From positions 2,852,001 through 2,916,000 of the forward strand of contig NZ_JACCFL010000001.1 of the NCBI RefSeq assembly GCF_013410375.1: 64,000 nt of DNA, given 5' to 3'. A model generated the notes under the pieces. It saw nothing but the letters and a program-made list of their open reading frames with translations, searched no databases and was not told the origin of the DNA. Shown here piece after piece: positions 26,372 through 34,487 of this stretch. This DNA comes from Leifsonia shinshuensis. Lineage in GTDB: Bacteria > Actinomycetota > Actinomycetes > Actinomycetales > Microbacteriaceae. A program made the translations under genes and the position numbers. Numbering within the stretch: position 1 is the stretch's first letter; every line of letters starts with the position of its first letter.

Positions 26372-26378
26372 AGTGTTC
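26325..26378 (-). repeat. Three exact 18-bp tandem repeats at the acyltransferase start
   Basis: GTCGAGCGCACAGTGTTC is repeated exactly at 26325-26342, 26343-26360 and 26361-26378. Read on the minus strand each unit encodes NTVRST and carries an in-frame GTG; only the outermost GTG has a Shine-Dalgarno sequence. Copy-number slippage would add or remove six residues without breaking the frame. Confidence 0.85.
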
Positions 26379-26566
26379 CTTTCGGCCGATCCGTGGCAGG
26401 GCACAGCGGTTGATCCTGATGAGGCGGAGGTGATCGGGGATCGCAGCGGCGGGGAGCTGCGCCGCAACCGCGGGCGATGGAGGCGGCCTCCCCGCGCCGA
26501 TTCCGTCATCGAGACTACCCGACGCGCCGGGAACGGTGAACCCGTCCGCGCGTACAGTGGATCGAC

Positions 26567-27328
26567 GTGACCACGAAGATCGCCCTGATCACCGGGGCAA
26601 ACAAGGGAATCGGCCTCGAGACCGCGCGCCGGCTCGGCGAGCTCGGGATGACCGTGCTCGTCGGCGCGCGGGACGAGCAGCGCGGCCTCGCCGCGGAGGC
26701 CGCGCTGCGCGACGGCGGAGCGGACGCCCGGTTCGTCCGGCTCGACGTGACCGACCAGGCCTCCATCGAGGAGGCGGCCGCGTGGATCGACCGCGAGTTC
26801 GGCCGGCTGGACGTCCTGGTTAACAACGCGGGCACCGCCACCGTCTCGCGGCAGCGCGCCCTCGCGAGCGCCACGTCCCTGGACGACATGCGCGCCGTGT
26901 ACGAGGTCAACGTGTTCGGCGTCGTCGCCGTCACCAACGCGATGCTCCCGCTGCTCCGCCGCGCCGCGGCCGCCCGGATCGTCAACGTCTCCAGCGAGGT
27001 GGGCTCGATCGGCTCGCAGTCCGACCCGGCCAGCCCGCTCCACGACCTGCCCGCCTCGGCCCAGTACCCGTCGTCGAAGGCGGCGGTCAACATGCTCACC
27101 GCGATGTACGCGAAGGAGTTGAAGGACACCCCGATCAAGGTGAACGCCGCCAACCCGGGCTTCACCGACACCGACTTCAACGACCACCGCGGCGTCCGCT
27201 CGGTCGAGGACGGCGCGGAGCCGAGCGTCCACCTGGCGACGCTGCCGGACGACGGCCCGTCCGGGATCCTGTGGGGGCACCTGTGGCTGCGGGAGGGCGA
27301 CGGCGGCTACGGCGTGCTGCCCTGGTGA
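26567..27328 (+). CDS. Short-chain dehydrogenase/reductase (SDR)
   Basis: NADP-preferring classical SDR of 253 residues. The cofactor motif is TGANKGIG (about residues 10-17), followed by NNAGTA, the catalytic Ser in NVSSEVGS and the Tyr-x-x-x-Lys pair in AQYPSSKAAVN. NxG and carbonyl-reductase-like residues (ITGANKGIGLETAR) resemble plant and animal carbonyl reductases. GTG start at 26567. The substrate is unknown; a monomeric carbonyl-reductase role is plausible. Confidence 0.88.
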   Translation: MTTKIALITGANKGIGLETARRLGELGMTVLVGARDEQRGLAAEAALRDGGADARFVRLDVTDQASIEEAAAWIDREFGRLDVLVNNAGTATVSRQRALASATSLDDMRAVYEVNVFGVVAVTNAMLPLLRRAAAARIVNVSSEVGSIGSQSDPASPLHDLPASAQYPSSKAAVNMLTAMYAKELKDTPIKVNAANPGFTDTDFNDHRGVRSVEDGAEPSVHLATLPDDGPSGILWGHLWLREGDGGYGVLPW

Positions 27329-27384
27329 GCGGGACGGCCCGGGCCGGCCGGTAGGCTGAAGACTCGCACCAGGGGGGGGTGAGC

Positions 27385-27867
27385 GTGGCGAACGGACGTC
27401 GGATCGTGCTCGCGGTCGTGGCGGTGGCCGCCGTCGGCCTCGTCGCGGGCGCGGCCGCGCTCGCCGCGGTCGCACCCGACCGGTCGCCGGCGCCGCGCGC
27501 CTCCTCCCCCGCCGCCGCGGGACCGCGTCCGACCGGCACGCCGGGCGGAGCGACGCCGGGCCCGTCGACTCCGTTGAGTGCGGGTGACGCGGCGGTTCTC
27601 GACTACGTCGCCGGCCTCCCCACGGTTCACGACGTGACGCCGGAGACCGTCGGCGAGTTCACCGACCTGGTCTGCTCGACACTCCGGTCGCCGAAGATGT
27701 CACCGGCGTTCTACGCCCAGGTGGTCGCCGTCGAACGCTCCAGCTATTCGCTGTCCGACGCGCAGGCGGGCGGCCTGCTCCGCGCGGCCGCGCAGTCCGG
27801 ATGCCCGGACGCGGTGCGCGTCGTCGACAGCGGGGGTTCGCAGGCGAGCGGGGTCCCGGCGCAGTGA
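27385..27867 (+). CDS. Hypothetical secreted or membrane-anchored protein (about 160 aa)
   Basis: A hydrophobic N-terminal segment (IVLAVVAVAAVGLVAGAAALAAV) is followed by a Pro/Ala/Thr-rich linker and an extracytoplasmic domain of about 90 residues with two Cys (LVCSTL and QSGCPDAV). GTG 27385 has the G-rich run AGGGGGGGG in the right place; another GTG lies at 27379. No recognised family. It probably sits outside the cell on a signal anchor. Confidence 0.6.
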   Translation: MANGRRIVLAVVAVAAVGLVAGAAALAAVAPDRSPAPRASSPAAAGPRPTGTPGGATPGPSTPLSAGDAAVLDYVAGLPTVHDVTPETVGEFTDLVCSTLRSPKMSPAFYAQVVAVERSSYSLSDAQAGGLLRAAAQSGCPDAVRVVDSGGSQASGVPAQ

Positions 27868-28062
27868 CGGGCGCAGTCCCCGCGCTCTGACGGCGGGGCA
27901 GCGCCCGGCGCGAGCGGCGGGCAGCGCCTCGGTACAGCGACGCCGAGCGGCATCCCGACACACCGGCGCAGCGAAAGAGAGCGCCGCCCCCGCCGCAACG
28001 ACAGCGAGCGGCGACCTGCGCAACGACCGCGAGCGGCAACCCTACGCAGCGATGCCGCCCGC
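27868..28062. other. Non-coding GC-rich gap with degenerate repeats
   Basis: A 195-bp space between two convergent genes. It holds imperfect copies of a GCAACGA-x-x-GCGAGCGGC unit (27995-28012 and 28020-28037, period 25) and looser relatives to the left. I see no gene or clear terminator. Confidence 0.5.
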
Positions 28063-30138
28063 TCAGCAGATGACGCCCGCCGCGACGTCGTCGCCGACGA
28101 CGTCCGCGCCGCCCAGGAGCGTGAGCGATCCCGCGCCCAGCGCGTAGACGGTGTCCGACGCCGGCTTGGTCAGGCAGCCGCCGCGGGCGAGCAGCAGCGG
28201 CATCCCGGCGTGGCCGGCCCAGGCGGCGCCCGTGAGCGCGTCCGGGAAGTTCAGGCCGGACGCGACCAGCACGTCGTCGGCGGAGGTGAACACCGAGCGG
28301 ATCACCGCCGCGTTCGTCGCGAAGCGGTCCGAGCCGGACAGCCGGTGGACCGGCGCGATCGCGGCGAACGCGGTCTGGGCCGACGCCGGGACGACGTTCG
28401 TGCCTCCCACGACCGTGATGGACGCGGGGCGGAGCGCTGCGAGGGTGCTCGCGACGCCGGCGGCGGAGGCGGCGTCCCCGCCGACCAGGAGCACCGGGGC
28501 GCCCTGCCCGCCCGCGACGCCGGTGGCCGAGAGGGCGTCGGCGAAGCTGTTCCCGCTGGCCACGTAGGCGGTCGGCGCCGATCCGGCGGGGAACGCGTAC
28601 GCGGCCACCCGGCGGCTGGTGTCGTACCGGTCCGAGCCCGCGATCCGCACGACCGTCGGCGCCAGCGCCGCGAGCTGGGCGGCGACTGCCGGCCCGACCG
28701 CGTTCTCGCCGCCGACGATGACGACCGTGGCCGGCTTCAGCCGTCCGATCTCGGACGCGACCACGCCGGGCAGCCCTCCCGGCGAGGTGAGCAGCAGCGG
28801 GCCGCCCTGCTTCGCCGCCGCGGCTCCCGCCGACAGCGCGTCGGGGTAGTTCAGTGCCGACGCCACGTACACGACGGGCACCGTGCCGGGGTAGCCCGCC
28901 CGGGAGATCGCGACGGCCGTCGAGAACCGGTCGGACCCGCTGACCCGCTTGTCGGTCTTGTGCTGGTGCCGGACGTCGAAGCTCTGGACGCCCATGAACA
29001 GCGAGCTCTGGTCCGTTCGGGAGATGACCGGCGTCTCCAGCCAGCCGTAGTTGGCGCCGAACGCCCCGAGCGACCCGTCCGGCGGGTAGGCGGCGTTCAG
29101 CTCGTTGGCCGGGACGGTGCGGGTGACCGTCGCGCCCGGATCGGTGCGGCAGGTGGCGACCTGCTGTCGCTGCAGGCCGAAGTCGACGTCCCGGAGGGCG
29201 TCGTCGACCGCGGCGTGGTCGGGGTGGACGTAGATGAAGCAGCCGCGCGCCGCGAGGTTGCTGTAGGCGCCGACGACGCCGTCGTCCGGGAGGGCGGGGT
29301 CGATCCCGAACTCCGCGCGGTTGCCGAGCACGGTCCGCATCGCCCAGCTCACCTTGTCCGGCGTCAGCTCGCCGTCGCCGAGGTCGAAGTCGATCAGGAC
29401 GCCCCTGCCCTGCCGGTCCGTCCAGACCTGGGCGGTGGTGTCGGTGAAGCGCTTCGTCGACGCCGGCGCCGTGGAGCGCTCGGGCTGGCGAGGCTCGCGG
29501 GAGAGCTGCGCGCCCCGTGTCGGGAACGCCCGCGTGGTCACCGGGGCGGCGAAGTCACCGGGGAGCGTCGGGTCGGCGGCGGACATCGCGGTGAAGTAGC
29601 CGACCCACGAGCCGAGCCGCGCCTGCTCGCACGACGCGGTGCGCATCCCGAGCGGCGTGACCGGTGCGGGCGGCCCTCCGGCCAGGACGCTCAGCCGGTA
29701 CCCGGCCGGCTCGCAGTGGTAGGTCGACTCGCCGCGCGTCATGAGCACGAACACCTTGAAGTCGGCCGGGGTGTTCGCGTACTGGGCCGCGGCCTCGAAC
29801 TCGTCGTCGGGATGCGGGATCGCGACGTAGAGCACCTTCTTCGGGGCGGTGGCCGGTGCGGTGGTGGGCGGGCCGGACGGGGTCGGCGACGGGGTCGGGG
29901 TGTCCGTCGGCGCCGGAGTGTCGGTCGGCGCCGGAGTGTCGGTCGGCGCCGGGGTGCCGGTCGGGGCGGGTGTTTCGGTGGGCGCCGGCGTCGCCGTCGG
30001 GTCGGTGGACGCCGGCGCACTCGGTGCGGGGGTCGAGGGATCGGGTGCGGCCGGAGCGAGGCCGGCGAAGCCGGACAGGGAAAGGCCGATCGTCAGCGCC
30101 GCCAGTGTCCTGAGCGCGCTCGAGCGCGGGGTAAGCAA
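28063..30138 (-). CDS. PIG-L family deacetylase fused to three cell-wall-binding repeat 2 (CWB2) domains
   Basis: Secreted 691-residue protein. A signal peptide (LRTLAALTIGLSLSGFAGLAPAA) is followed by a Pro/Thr repeat linker (residues about 30-95), then a PIG-L/LmbE deacetylase domain (about 100-385) with the zinc motif IPHPDDEFEAA and a distal His in FIYVHPDH. Three CWB2 repeats fill residues about 395-691, each opening with (R/K)xSGSDRFxT or AGSDRYDTS and containing a VVGG-type strand. CWB2 repeats anchor proteins non-covalently to wall polymers. The enzyme may therefore deacetylate N-acetyl-hexosamines on wall glycans, which is inference. Start is TTG 30138, with GAGGA about 14 bases before it; this start is less certain than the domains. 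Confidence 0.85.
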   Translation of the reverse strand: MLTPRSSALRTLAALTIGLSLSGFAGLAPAAPDPSTPAPSAPASTDPTATPAPTETPAPTGTPAPTDTPAPTDTPAPTDTPTPSPTPSGPPTTAPATAPKKVLYVAIPHPDDEFEAAAQYANTPADFKVFVLMTRGESTYHCEPAGYRLSVLAGGPPAPVTPLGMRTASCEQARLGSWVGYFTAMSAADPTLPGDFAAPVTTRAFPTRGAQLSREPRQPERSTAPASTKRFTDTTAQVWTDRQGRGVLIDFDLGDGELTPDKVSWAMRTVLGNRAEFGIDPALPDDGVVGAYSNLAARGCFIYVHPDHAAVDDALRDVDFGLQRQQVATCRTDPGATVTRTVPANELNAAYPPDGSLGAFGANYGWLETPVISRTDQSSLFMGVQSFDVRHQHKTDKRVSGSDRFSTAVAISRAGYPGTVPVVYVASALNYPDALSAGAAAAKQGGPLLLTSPGGLPGVVASEIGRLKPATVVIVGGENAVGPAVAAQLAALAPTVVRIAGSDRYDTSRRVAAYAFPAGSAPTAYVASGNSFADALSATGVAGGQGAPVLLVGGDAASAAGVASTLAALRPASITVVGGTNVVPASAQTAFAAIAPVHRLSGSDRFATNAAVIRSVFTSADDVLVASGLNFPDALTGAAWAGHAGMPLLLARGGCLTKPASDTVYALGAGSLTLLGGADVVGDDVAAGVIC
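29906..29959 (-). repeat. 18-bp tandem repeats encoding the Pro/Thr linker of the PIG-L protein
   Basis: Three near-identical 18-bp units (GTCGGCGCCGGAGTGTCG type) at 29906-29923, 29924-29941 and 29942-29959 encode PTDTPA repeats; more degenerate units flank them. Confidence 0.75.
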
Positions 30139-30268
30139 AATGAAACGTTGTCCTCGACTGCGGGTACCGGGTTGTCGTCACCGGGCACGCAGGCCAGGTC
30201 CCTTCAGCCTATGGGTCCGCAGCCGTCCCGTCGTATCCCCAGAACTGGGGAAACCGACCGTTCGGTTG

Positions 30269-31174
30269 CTATCGGCGCCGCGCGCGCCACCAGCGCACAG
30301 CACGGAGGTCCTCCGGCCCGAACCTGCCCACCGGAAGCGCGGCCCGGATCCGCTCGTCGTCGAAGGACCGCCACGGGCGCAGGCCGGCCGGCGGCTCCGG
30401 AGCGAACGGCGCCGGCTCGTCGACCCCCTCGTCCAGCATCCGCGCCTGGGCCTTGGCGACGAGCGGGACGACCATCGTCCACTCGGTGAGCTGCGCGAGC
30501 GCCCGGATGGTCCAGACCGGCGCAGGCACGTAGACCGGCCGACGTCCGGCGACGCGGGCGATCCGGCGCACGGCCTCCCCCAGTGTGAGCTCGTCCGCGC
30601 CCATGACGGCCACCGTCGGCTCCGGGACGCGCCCCTCCAGCGCCGCGAGCAGCACGTCGACGGCGTCCTCGACCGGGACCGGCCGCACCGTTCGCTCGCG
30701 GAAGCCGACGGTCGCGAAGATCGGCAGCGTCCGGACCGCGCGGGTCACGTGATCGACCATGTGGTCGCCGGTGCCGTAGATCATCCCGCACTTGAGGATG
30801 GTGTGCTCGATCCCAGAGGTCCGCACCAGCTCCTCGGCCGCCCACTTGGTCTCGTGGTACGGCGACCCGCAGTCGGGCCGGGCGCGGAGGAAGCTCACCA
30901 TGACGATCCGCTTCACGCCGGCGCGGCGCGCCGCCTCCACGACGGCCCTGGTCCCCTCGACGTGGACACGCTGGAAGGTCTGCTCGCCCAGTTCGCGGTT
31001 GATCCCCGCGCAGTGCGCCACCGCCTCGCAGCCCGTGAAGGCCGCCGTGAGCGCGTCCACGTCGTCGATCGCGACGCCGGTGCGGCGCGACACGACGACC
31101 GTGTCGTCCGGCTCCAGCCGTTCTGCGAGGTGACGTCCGACGAACCCGGTTCCCCCGGTGATGGCGATGCGCAC
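30269..31174 (-). CDS. NAD(P)-binding epimerase/NDUFA9-like protein
   Basis: Extended or atypical SDR of 301 residues. The cofactor motif is MRIAITGGTGFVGRHL; the mid region (VSFLRARPDCGSPYHETKWAAEELVR) holds a Tyr-His-x-Thr-Lys reminiscent of the SDR active site, and GIEHTILKCGMIYG matches the NAD(P)H-binding/complex I NDUFA9 subgroup. It may act on a nucleotide sugar, quinone or simply bind NAD(P). It is divergent from an ArsR-type regulator with palindromes between, so it is likely that regulator's target. Confidence 0.82.
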   Translation of the reverse strand: MRIAITGGTGFVGRHLAERLEPDDTVVVSRRTGVAIDDVDALTAAFTGCEAVAHCAGINRELGEQTFQRVHVEGTRAVVEAARRAGVKRIVMVSFLRARPDCGSPYHETKWAAEELVRTSGIEHTILKCGMIYGTGDHMVDHVTRAVRTLPIFATVGFRERTVRPVPVEDAVDVLLAALEGRVPEPTVAVMGADELTLGEAVRRIARVAGRRPVYVPAPVWTIRALAQLTEWTMVVPLVAKAQARMLDEGVDEPAPFAPEPPAGLRPWRSFDDERIRAALPVGRFGPEDLRAVRWWRARRR

Positions 31175-31185
31175 GACCCAACTCC

Positions 31186-31239
31186 TTCGCTAATGAGCTA
31201 ATCAGCTATTGAGCGAAACTGTATCTAGCAATGGTGCTA
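31186..31239. promoter_or_regulatory. Palindromic operator region between the epimerase and arsR genes
   Basis: An imperfect 32-bp dyad (31186-31217) has outer arms TTCGCT and AGCGAA and two inner AGCT blocks. A second small dyad, TAGCA-ATGG-TGCTA, lies at 31226-31239, just before the arsR ATG. The AT-rich dyads in a GC-rich genome suit an ArsR-family autorepressor that also controls the divergent gene. Confidence 0.65.
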
Positions 31240-31249
31240 TATTGCAACC

Positions 31250-31588
31250 ATGACAGACAGCGCCACCGAGGTCTTCGCCGCCCTCGCGCACCCGACCCGG
31301 CGCCAGATCCTGCAGGACCTCAAGGACGGCGAACTCGCTGCGGGTGAGATCGCCGGCCGCTTCAACGCCACAGGCCCGACCATCTCCCGCCACCTGAGCG
31401 TGCTGCGCCAGGCCGGCCTGGTCACGGAGCGCCGGGACGGCAACCGGATCCTCTACTCCCTGGTCGGCGACCGGCTCGCGCTGTCCGTCGGCGACTTCCT
31501 CTCCACCGTCTGCCCCGAGCAGATCGTGCTGCGCGAGGTGCGCAGGCGGGGGTCCGGCCAGGCGGCGGCGCGGCCCGCGGAGGCGTGA
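31250..31588 (+). CDS. ArsR family winged-helix regulator
   Basis: A 112-residue repressor of the ArsR type. The winged-helix motif covers about residues 7-75 (FAALAHPTRRQILQDL ... TGPTISRHLSVLRQAGLVTERRDGNRILYSL). The metal-binding ELCVCDL box is absent from helix 3 (the segment reads GELAAGEIAGRF), so metal sensing through that site is unlikely; a single Cys occurs near the end (TVCPEQ). It resembles SdpR-like members that act as simple repressors. It lies divergent from the epimerase gene over a dyad-rich spacer. Confidence 0.88.
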   Translation: MTDSATEVFAALAHPTRRQILQDLKDGELAAGEIAGRFNATGPTISRHLSVLRQAGLVTERRDGNRILYSLVGDRLALSVGDFLSTVCPEQIVLREVRRRGSGQAAARPAEA

Positions 31589-31622
31589 TTCACGCCTCCT
31601 AGCGGCCGGAGGAGGGCACCTG

Positions 31623-32318
31623 TCAGCGACGAGCGCCGAACCTCTCGCCCCCGCCCCGCGTCCCGGCCGCCAGGAACGCCGACCCGAAGCACAGCTCGCT
31701 CCAGGAGACGTCCACCAGCTCCTCCCCCATCGCGGCCCGGATCGCCTCCCACGGCCGCCGGCCGATCCACTCGTCGAGCGCGGCGGACCTCCCGACCGCC
31801 GCGACCCCCAGCCGCGTCAGCCACGCCGGCGTCCGGTCGGGGGCCTTCAGGTCGAGCACCCCCCAGCGGCCGCCCTCGGCGAGCGCCGCGGCGCCGTGCG
31901 CGATGACGGCCCCGCACTCGGGCACCTGGGTGAGCGCGTAGGTCGACAGGATCGCGTCGACTCCCTCCGGGAAGCGGAAGTCGACGGCGTCGGCCTGGAC
32001 GAGCGCGACGTTCCGCCAGCCGTGCGACCGCACGCGCCTCCGGGCCCGGTCGAGCATCGCGTCGGTGAGGTCGACCCCGACGATCCGGCCGCGCGGCCCG
32101 ACCGCGTCCTCGAGCAGCGGGAAGTTCAGGCCGGTCCCGCACGCCACCTCCACCACGGTGTCTCCGGGGCGAAGGCGCAGCTCCTCCACGGCACGCCGCC
32201 GCTGCGACCCCTGCGGGTAGCCGGGAGTCAGGTACAGCCGGGAGACCACGTCGTAGTGCGCGGCCCTGCGCCGGTAGGTCTCGATCAGGCGCTCCCTGGT
32301 GCGGTCCACCTGGCTCAC
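31623..32318 (-). CDS. Class I SAM-dependent methyltransferase
   Basis: A 231-residue methyltransferase of the UbiE/ phosphatidylethanolamine N-methyltransferase style. Motif I is VVEVACGTGLNFPLLE, the acidic residue after strand 2 is in IVGVDLTDAMLDRARRR, and VQADAVDFRFPEG marks motif II/III. GTG 32318 has GGAGG 4 bases before it and overlaps the upstream SRPBCC stop by 4 bp, so the two are coupled. The substrate is unknown; lipid or quinone head groups are plausible for this subgroup. Confidence 0.85.
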   Translation of the reverse strand: MSQVDRTRERLIETYRRRAAHYDVVSRLYLTPGYPQGSQRRRAVEELRLRPGDTVVEVACGTGLNFPLLEDAVGPRGRIVGVDLTDAMLDRARRRVRSHGWRNVALVQADAVDFRFPEGVDAILSTYALTQVPECGAVIAHGAAALAEGGRWGVLDLKAPDRTPAWLTRLGVAAVGRSAALDEWIGRRPWEAIRAAMGEELVDVSWSELCFGSAFLAAGTRGGGERFGARR

Positions 32319-32782
32319 GGCGCCTCCAGCCCCGCCTGCACGTCCGCCTCCACCGCCGCCTTGATCGCCGCCATCTCGCGGTCGCTCGTCCGCTGGATCC
32401 TGCGCCGGAGAATCCCAGGAGGTACGAGCCGCATGACGTTGGCGAGGTCGACCTCCACCCACATGATGGCGTCGGTGCTCTCCTCGCCGGCCGGCAGCAC
32501 CTCCATCCCCCACCGCGCCGGCGAGCTGCCGATCGTCCCGGCGAAGGCCATTCTGTGCGGAGGCTCGACGACGGTCACGCGCTCGCTGCGCCGGTGGCCG
32601 AACCGGAAATCCCGCGCGCTCTGATCGATCCAGCCGCCGGCGGCCAGCGGTCCCCCGCCCCGCACCCGGCACTCCAGGACGGTCGGCGCCCACTCCGCCC
32701 ACCGGCCGACGTCACACAGGTACGCCCACACGTCGCCGACGCTGCCGGCGACGATGATGCGGCTCTCCGTGCGGATGGTCAT
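32315..32782 (-). CDS. SRPBCC family (polyketide cyclase/START-like) protein
   Basis: A 155-residue protein of the START/Bet v1 superfamily: N-terminal strand and helix (TESRIIVAGSVGDVWAYLCDVGRWAEWAPTV), curved sheet, and a long C-terminal helix (SDREMAAIKAAVEADVQAGLE). These proteins bind hydrophobic ligands in a deep cavity, and some are enzymes. It is coupled to the methyltransferase downstream, which suggests that both act on the same lipophilic compound. Confidence 0.85.
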   Translation of the reverse strand: MTIRTESRIIVAGSVGDVWAYLCDVGRWAEWAPTVLECRVRGGGPLAAGGWIDQSARDFRFGHRRSERVTVVEPPHRMAFAGTIGSSPARWGMEVLPAGEESTDAIMWVEVDLANVMRLVPPGILRRRIQRTSDREMAAIKAAVEADVQAGLEAP

Positions 32783-32923
32783 GGTGGGCAGGCTCCTGAG
32801 AGGTACACGGGGTGGGAGGGGGAAAGGTTCATTCGCGCGGTCGCTCGTTCCCTTCTCGATCCGAATACCGCTCGTTGCGCGGCCGTCCCACTTCCGTTCA
32901 CCCGCAGGCGACACGCTCGGCCC

Positions 32924-33775
32924 GTGGTCGACGGAGGCAGTGGGTGGGGGCGTCGCGTCGTTTCGGGCGCGGTCGCGCTCCTCGCCGGCGTCGTGCTCGC
33001 CCTCTCCTCGATGGGCGCGGCGGAGGCGGCCGACGTGCGCGGATTCGTCCCGGCGCCCCGCAATTCGTGCAGCGCTGGGGCCCAGGTCATCGACCAGACG
33101 ACCGGCGAGCCGGTGCCTCCGCGCAGTCCGCCCGCCGATGTGCCGGCCGGCGACGTCCTCAGGGTCACGATCGGATTCAACCCGGACTTCGGCCCGGGCC
33201 CCTGTGTGGGCCCGGTGGACGTCTACAGCGAGCCCGGGACGATCCGGATGGCCGACGCCTTCTCCGACGGCTTCCACATCGAGTACACGATCCTGGTCGC
33301 TCCGGACGCGGCAGCAGGCTCGGAGCAGAGGATCGTGTTCTCCACCCCGCGCACCGACACGGCGGGCACCACCGCCGTCCTGATCAGCCAGGTCGTGTTC
33401 CGCGTCGCCGGCGGGACGACGGGCGGCTCGGTCATCACACTCGAGCCCGGCTGGCGCCCCGACCCGCCTGCGAGCACGGCACCGAGCATTTCCCACGCGC
33501 CGGCCGCATCCGCGTCACCCCGGGCGACGCCGCCCGCTGCCGCGGAGCCGGCGACGAGCACCGCTCCGACAGCCGACTCGCGCGCGACGGTCCCCAGCGA
33601 CGACCCGGTCGCGAGCGAGCCGCTCGCGAACACCTCTGCGCCGGCAGCACTCCCCCTCGGTGTGTGGGTGGCAGTCGGGATCATCGCGATCCTCGCGGTC
33701 ATCGGCACCACGACCGCCGCAGTGCTTCGCCGACTGGACCGCCGACGCCGGTACCGCCGGATGGCGGACCACTGA
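32924..33775 (+). CDS. Hypothetical surface protein with signal peptide and C-terminal membrane anchor
   Basis: A 283-residue protein from a GTG at 32924, the only start before the signal segment (VSGAVALLAGVVLALSSMGAAEA). The mature part (residues about 37-175) looks like an immunoglobulin-like beta-sandwich with two Cys (NSCSAG and PGPCVGP). A Pro/Ser/Ala/Thr-rich stalk of about 60 residues follows, then a membrane helix (LGVWVAVGIIAILAVIGTTTAAVL) and an Arg-rich cytoplasmic tail. There is no LPXTG, so it is a type I membrane protein, not sortase-anchored. The function is unknown. Confidence 0.65.
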   Translation: MVDGGSGWGRRVVSGAVALLAGVVLALSSMGAAEAADVRGFVPAPRNSCSAGAQVIDQTTGEPVPPRSPPADVPAGDVLRVTIGFNPDFGPGPCVGPVDVYSEPGTIRMADAFSDGFHIEYTILVAPDAAAGSEQRIVFSTPRTDTAGTTAVLISQVVFRVAGGTTGGSVITLEPGWRPDPPASTAPSISHAPAASASPRATPPAAAEPATSTAPTADSRATVPSDDPVASEPLANTSAPAALPLGVWVAVGIIAILAVIGTTTAAVLRRLDRRRRYRRMADH

Positions 33776-33851
33776 CGGCCTCCGTCCTCTGACGCGCCCG
33801 GTTCGGCGATGGCTCAGCCGTTCGATTCCGAGACGGGGCGACCTGAGCGCT

Positions 33852-34487
33852 TCAGCGCACAAGCCCGTTCTCGTAGGCGAACGCCACCAGCTGCACGCGG
33901 GACGTGATGCCGAGCTTGGCGAGGATGCTCCGGATGTGGGACTTGACCGTCGCCTCGGAGATGAACGCCGTCCGGCCGATCTCGGCGTTGCTCAGACCGC
34001 GCGCCGCGAGCAGGAACACCTCCTTCTCGCGGACGGACAGTGGCTCGATCGCCTCCGGACGACGCCGTGCGAGGGTGCGCAGCAGTTCGCTGGTCGACTT
34101 CGGCGCGATGACCGAGTTCCCCTCGTGGACCGTCCGGATCGCGGCGAGGATGAAGTCCGGCGTCGCGTCCTTGAGCAGGAATCCGTCGGCTCCGGCTCGC
34201 AGTGCGGAGGCCACCGCCTCGTCGCGGTCGAACGTCGTGAGGACGACGATCCGCGGGCACTCCGACGGGGACTCGCCGCGGATGGCGCGCGTGGCCGCGA
34301 TGCCGTCCATCACCGGCATCCGGATGTCCATCAGGATCACCTCCGGACGCTGCGAGCGCGCCAGCTCGACCGCCTGCCGACCGTCCGCGGCGGCCCCCAC
34401 GAAGGCCAGGTCGCTCTGGGACTCGATCATCATCTGCAGGCCGGCGCAGAACAGCGGCTGGTCGTCCGCGACGGCGACCCGGATCAT
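33852..34487 (-). CDS. NarL/FixJ-type response regulator
   Basis: A 211-residue two-component regulator. The receiver domain (residues 1-120) has the acidic pair Asp8-Asp9, the phospho-acceptor Asp54 in VILMDIRMPVMDG, the Thr in VLTTFD and the Lys in FLLKD. The LuxR-type HTH is residues about 145-205 (LSVREKEVFLLAARGLSNAEIGRTAFISEATVKSHIRSILAKLGI). It is coupled to the upstream sensor kinase by ATGA overlap. Target genes are not evident. Confidence 0.95.
   Translation of the reverse strand: MIRVAVADDQPLFCAGLQMMIESQSDLAFVGAAADGRQAVELARSQRPEVILMDIRMPVMDGIAATRAIRGESPSECPRIVVLTTFDRDEAVASALRAGADGFLLKDATPDFILAAIRTVHEGNSVIAPKSTSELLRTLARRRPEAIEPLSVREKEVFLLAARGLSNAEIGRTAFISEATVKSHIRSILAKLGITSRVQLVAFAYENGLVR

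Noticed and set aside
26325..26378. Short tandem array considered as CRISPR or integration site
   Set aside because: Exact 18-bp units without spacers, inside coding sequence.
25160..27475. Longer acyltransferase start far upstream
   Set aside because: The frame stays open because of GC bias; it would run through the oppositely oriented SDR gene, and GTG 26371 has a good ribosome-binding site.
27994..28040. Near-repeats of period about 25 that might be read as a CRISPR
   Set aside because: Only two clear, degenerate units with no constant repeat/unique spacer pattern; no cas genes.
31250..31588. Classical arsenic resistance operon with the ArsR gene
   Set aside because: The metal-binding box is missing, and no arsB, arsC or acr3 lies next to it.
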